Source: Clostridiaceae bacterium (GTDB lineage Bacteria; Bacillota_A; Clostridia; Acetivibrionales; Acetivibrionaceae). Taken from it: DNA of 5,832 bases. The notes below the pieces were generated by a model. The model did not search any database. It had not been told where the DNA came from and saw only the letters and a program-made list of their open reading frames with translations. Location of the stretch: contig JAAZCB010001274.1 in the NCBI GenBank assembly GCA_012513545.1, forward strand, positions 1 to 5,832, given 5' to 3'. Of this stretch, positions 4,002 to 5,832 are shown one piece after another. The translations under genes and the position numbers were made by a program. Every line of letters begins with the position of its first letter. Within the stretch, counting starts at the first letter, position 1.

Positions 4002-5832
4002 ATGTTCAGTGAAAAGATATGGGTAGAGAAAGGTTTTCAAACATCAATCAATATCGAATATGACCTATACAACGACAATAAAGTGAAAAGCTTTATTCCT
4101 ACAATGTCATCTATTGACGTTATTGAGGATGTTCTTCTTAGCACTAGTGTACAGGAAAAAGGCCGAGCAAGAATATTGATTGGAGCATATGGCAGAGGAA
4201 AATCTCACATCGTACTCCTGCTTATGTCGCTTCTTTTTAATAAAGACATTACCTTATTCGAAGCGATTTTAGATAAAGTTAAAGAACAAAATCCAAAATT
4301 ATATGATTTTATCACAGACTACATAAAAAGCGATAAAAAACTACTCCCGATTATTATCAGTGGAAGTAGTACAAGTATTACACAATCATTTTTACGTGCT
4401 TTGCAAACAGCTCTTAAAAACGAAAATTTGACAGATTTAATGCCTGAAACCAACTTTAAGGCCGCTGTCAACACCATTGAACTTTGGAAAGATTTTTATC
4501 GCGACACATACAAAAAATTTATATCAGAGCTTAATGTGCCGATAACTGACTTTATTGTTTCTTTGAATGACTATGATGTGAGTGCGTATGAAAAGTTTAA
4601 TAAACTTTATCCTTCTCTCACATCCGGTAGTTCTTTTAACCCTTTCCTCGGCTTTGATGTGGTGGATCTTTATGAAAAAGTAGTAGATAAGCTAAAGGAC
4701 AAAGGTTTTGATGGTGTATATATCGTTTATGACGAGTTCAGTAAATATCTAGAGTCAAGCATTGCCAACACTTCGATCAGCGACATAAAGTTGCTACAAG
4801 ACTTTGCGGAAAAATGTGACCGAAGCGGCGACAAACAAATGCACTTGATGCTTATTTCGCATAAAGATATTGCTAATTATATTGATAAAAATCTTCCCAA
4901 AGATAAAGTTGATGGATGGAGAGGCGTTTCTGGTAGATTTAAGCATATTAATCTGCATAACAATTTTTCTCAGATGTATGAAATCATTTCTGCCGTTATT
5001 AAAAAGGATAAGATTTTTTGGACTAATTACTGCCAAAAGAATGATAAACGCATAAAAAATTTGATTGAGCGTTTTGAGGCAAACGGCATACTTGAGAAGA
5101 ATGATGATGCCACAGCACAGACAGTAGTAAAGGGCTGTTATCCGTTGCACCCGATTTCAACTTTCATCCTGCCAAGGCTATCCGAAAAGGTAGCTCAAAA
5201 CGAGAGAACACTGTTTACATTTTTATCATCCGATAACAAGCATACCCTAACCGCATTTTTAGAAAATGCGAAGGGAGATTTTCCCATGCTTACCCCCGAT
5301 TATGTTTACGATTATTTTGAACCACTGTTAAGGAAAGAACCTTATACTAGCGAAATCCATAAGCTTTATGAGACTACATCAAAAGTGCTTCAAAAACTTG
5401 ATGAGGATTCTCTAGCAACCAAGATAATCAAAACTATTTCGCTGATCTACATTGTGGAGCAATTTGAAAAACTATCCCCAATTAAAGACATGATCATAGA
5501 TACTTTTAGGGATAGTGTTTCCGACGTTAAGATCATTGATGATACGCTTGCAGAGCTTATTGAAAAAGAGTGCATCATATACCTAAAGAGAAGTAATGGC
5601 TATCTTAAAATCAAGGAAAGCTCTGGTGTTGACATTGGTGCTGAGATTCAGAATGTTATTAATAGAACAAAGCAGACTTTGAGTGTAAAGGACATCCTGA
5701 ATAAGGCCTCTTTTGATAGCTATATGTATCCTACTGCTTACAACGATGATATGGAAATCACAAGGTACTTTGATTTCACCTTTATTGACAGTATGGAGTT
5801 CTTCTCAGTTACAGATTGGGGAAGAAAGATTG
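4002..5832 (+). CDS. brxC: BrxC/PglY-type P-loop ATPase of BREX, 3'-truncated by window
   Basis: The frame is open for 610 codons from ATG 4002 to the right edge without a stop, so only the N-terminal part is seen; BrxC proteins are usually around 1,100-1,200 residues. Walker A is GAYGRGKSH at residues 61-69, with the GxxGxGKS pattern and an unusual His after the Ser. Walker B is GVYIVYDEF at 238-246, with the acidic pair D244-E245. A sensor-like strand HLMLISHK lies at 281-288, and GWRGVSGRF at 305-313 supplies arginines that could act as a finger. The long insertion between Walker A and B and the helical region beyond 320 are typical of these large STAND/AAA-like BREX ATPases. In BREX, BrxC is required for defence and (in type I) for host DNA methylation; how it acts is not settled. 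The position directly after DUF4007 fits type IV BREX, with pglZ and brxL expected beyond the window. The assignment to BrxC over another large ATPase rests mainly on this context plus the motifs. Confidence 0.8.
   Translation, partial: MFSEKIWVEKGFQTSINIEYDLYNDNKVKSFIPTMSSIDVIEDVLLSTSVQEKGRARILIGAYGRGKSHIVLLLMSLLFNKDITLFEAILDKVKEQNPKLYDFITDYIKSDKKLLPIIISGSSTSITQSFLRALQTALKNENLTDLMPETNFKAAVNTIELWKDFYRDTYKKFISELNVPITDFIVSLNDYDVSAYEKFNKLYPSLTSGSSFNPFLGFDVVDLYEKVVDKLKDKGFDGVYIVYDEFSKYLESSIANTSISDIKLLQDFAEKCDRSGDKQMHLMLISHKDIANYIDKNLPKDKVDGWRGVSGRFKHINLHNNFSQMYEIISAVIKKDKIFWTNYCQKNDKRIKNLIERFEANGILEKNDDATAQTVVKGCYPLHPISTFILPRLSEKVAQNERTLFTFLSSDNKHTLTAFLENAKGDFPMLTPDYVYDYFEPLLRKEPYTSEIHKLYETTSKVLQKLDEDSLATKIIKTISLIYIVEQFEKLSPIKDMIIDTFRDSVSDVKIIDDTLAELIEKECIIYLKRSNGYLKIKESSGVDIGAEIQNVINRTKQTLSVKDILNKASFDSYMYPTAYNDDMEITRYFDFTFIDSMEFFSVTDWGRKI

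Noticed and set aside
4794..5150. 118-codon minus-strand frame rich in Ile, Leu and Phe
   Set aside because: It is antisense to the brxC-like gene between its Walker B and helical region. The hydrophobic look comes from reading AT-rich Lys/Asn/Asp codons backwards, and no start signals are seen.
1..5832. tRNA, rRNA, CRISPR array, insertion sequence or integrase
   Set aside because: No cloverleaf, regular repeat-spacer pattern, terminal inverted repeats or recombinase motif could be found on either strand.

Overview
The window looks like a chromosomal stretch from a low-GC Bacillota, probably a clostridial relative. Reasons: strong AGGAG-type ribosome binding sites, AT-rich intergenic DNA, and a HIT protein of the kind common in Clostridia. 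This placement is an inference; no ribosomal marker is present. The window joins two kinds of DNA. The first ~1 kb is fairly GC-rich (32 of 60 bases in 181-240, 33 of 60 in 541-600). The rest is AT-rich (21 of 60 in 1561-1620, 15 of 60 in 4861-4920), and the junction is extremely AT-rich (8 of 60 in 1141-1200).

Layout: 1-333 (+) is the C-terminal part of a histidine-triad (HIT) hydrolase, cut by the window edge. 334-464 is a convergent gap with a start-less orphan reading frame. 465-992 (-) encodes a 175-residue protein I do not recognise. 993-1259 is a 267-base divergent control region. It holds a pair of CC(A/T)6GG boxes spaced 20 bp around a TATAAT for the minus gene, an inverted repeat, an orphan consensus Shine-Dalgarno with no ATG, and a likely promoter for the rightward operon. 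1260-3023 (+) is a 587-residue PAPS-reductase-like protein with zinc-ribbon and ferredoxin-like extensions (BrxP). 3088-3969 (+) is a DUF4007 protein. 4002-5832 (+) is the first 610 codons of a large P-loop ATPase (BrxC/PglY type), open at the right edge.

The order PAPS-reductase-like protein, DUF4007 protein, BrxC-like ATPase, all on one strand with gaps of 64 and 32 bases, is the left end of a type IV BREX phage-defence operon. The family's remaining core genes, pglZ (alkaline-phosphatase-like) and brxL (Lon-like), would be expected just right of the window. The likely division of work is a nucleotide/sulfur-activating enzyme with Fe-S chemistry (BrxP), a probable winged-helix DNA- or protein-binding factor (DUF4007) and an ATP-driven motor or switch (BrxC). 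None of this can be proven from sequence alone. BrxP is related to the PP-loop enzymes of DNA phosphorothioation (DndC, SspD), so a sulfur-based DNA mark is a testable hypothesis. The HIT gene and the 175-residue gene look like resident flanking DNA, not parts of the defence system.
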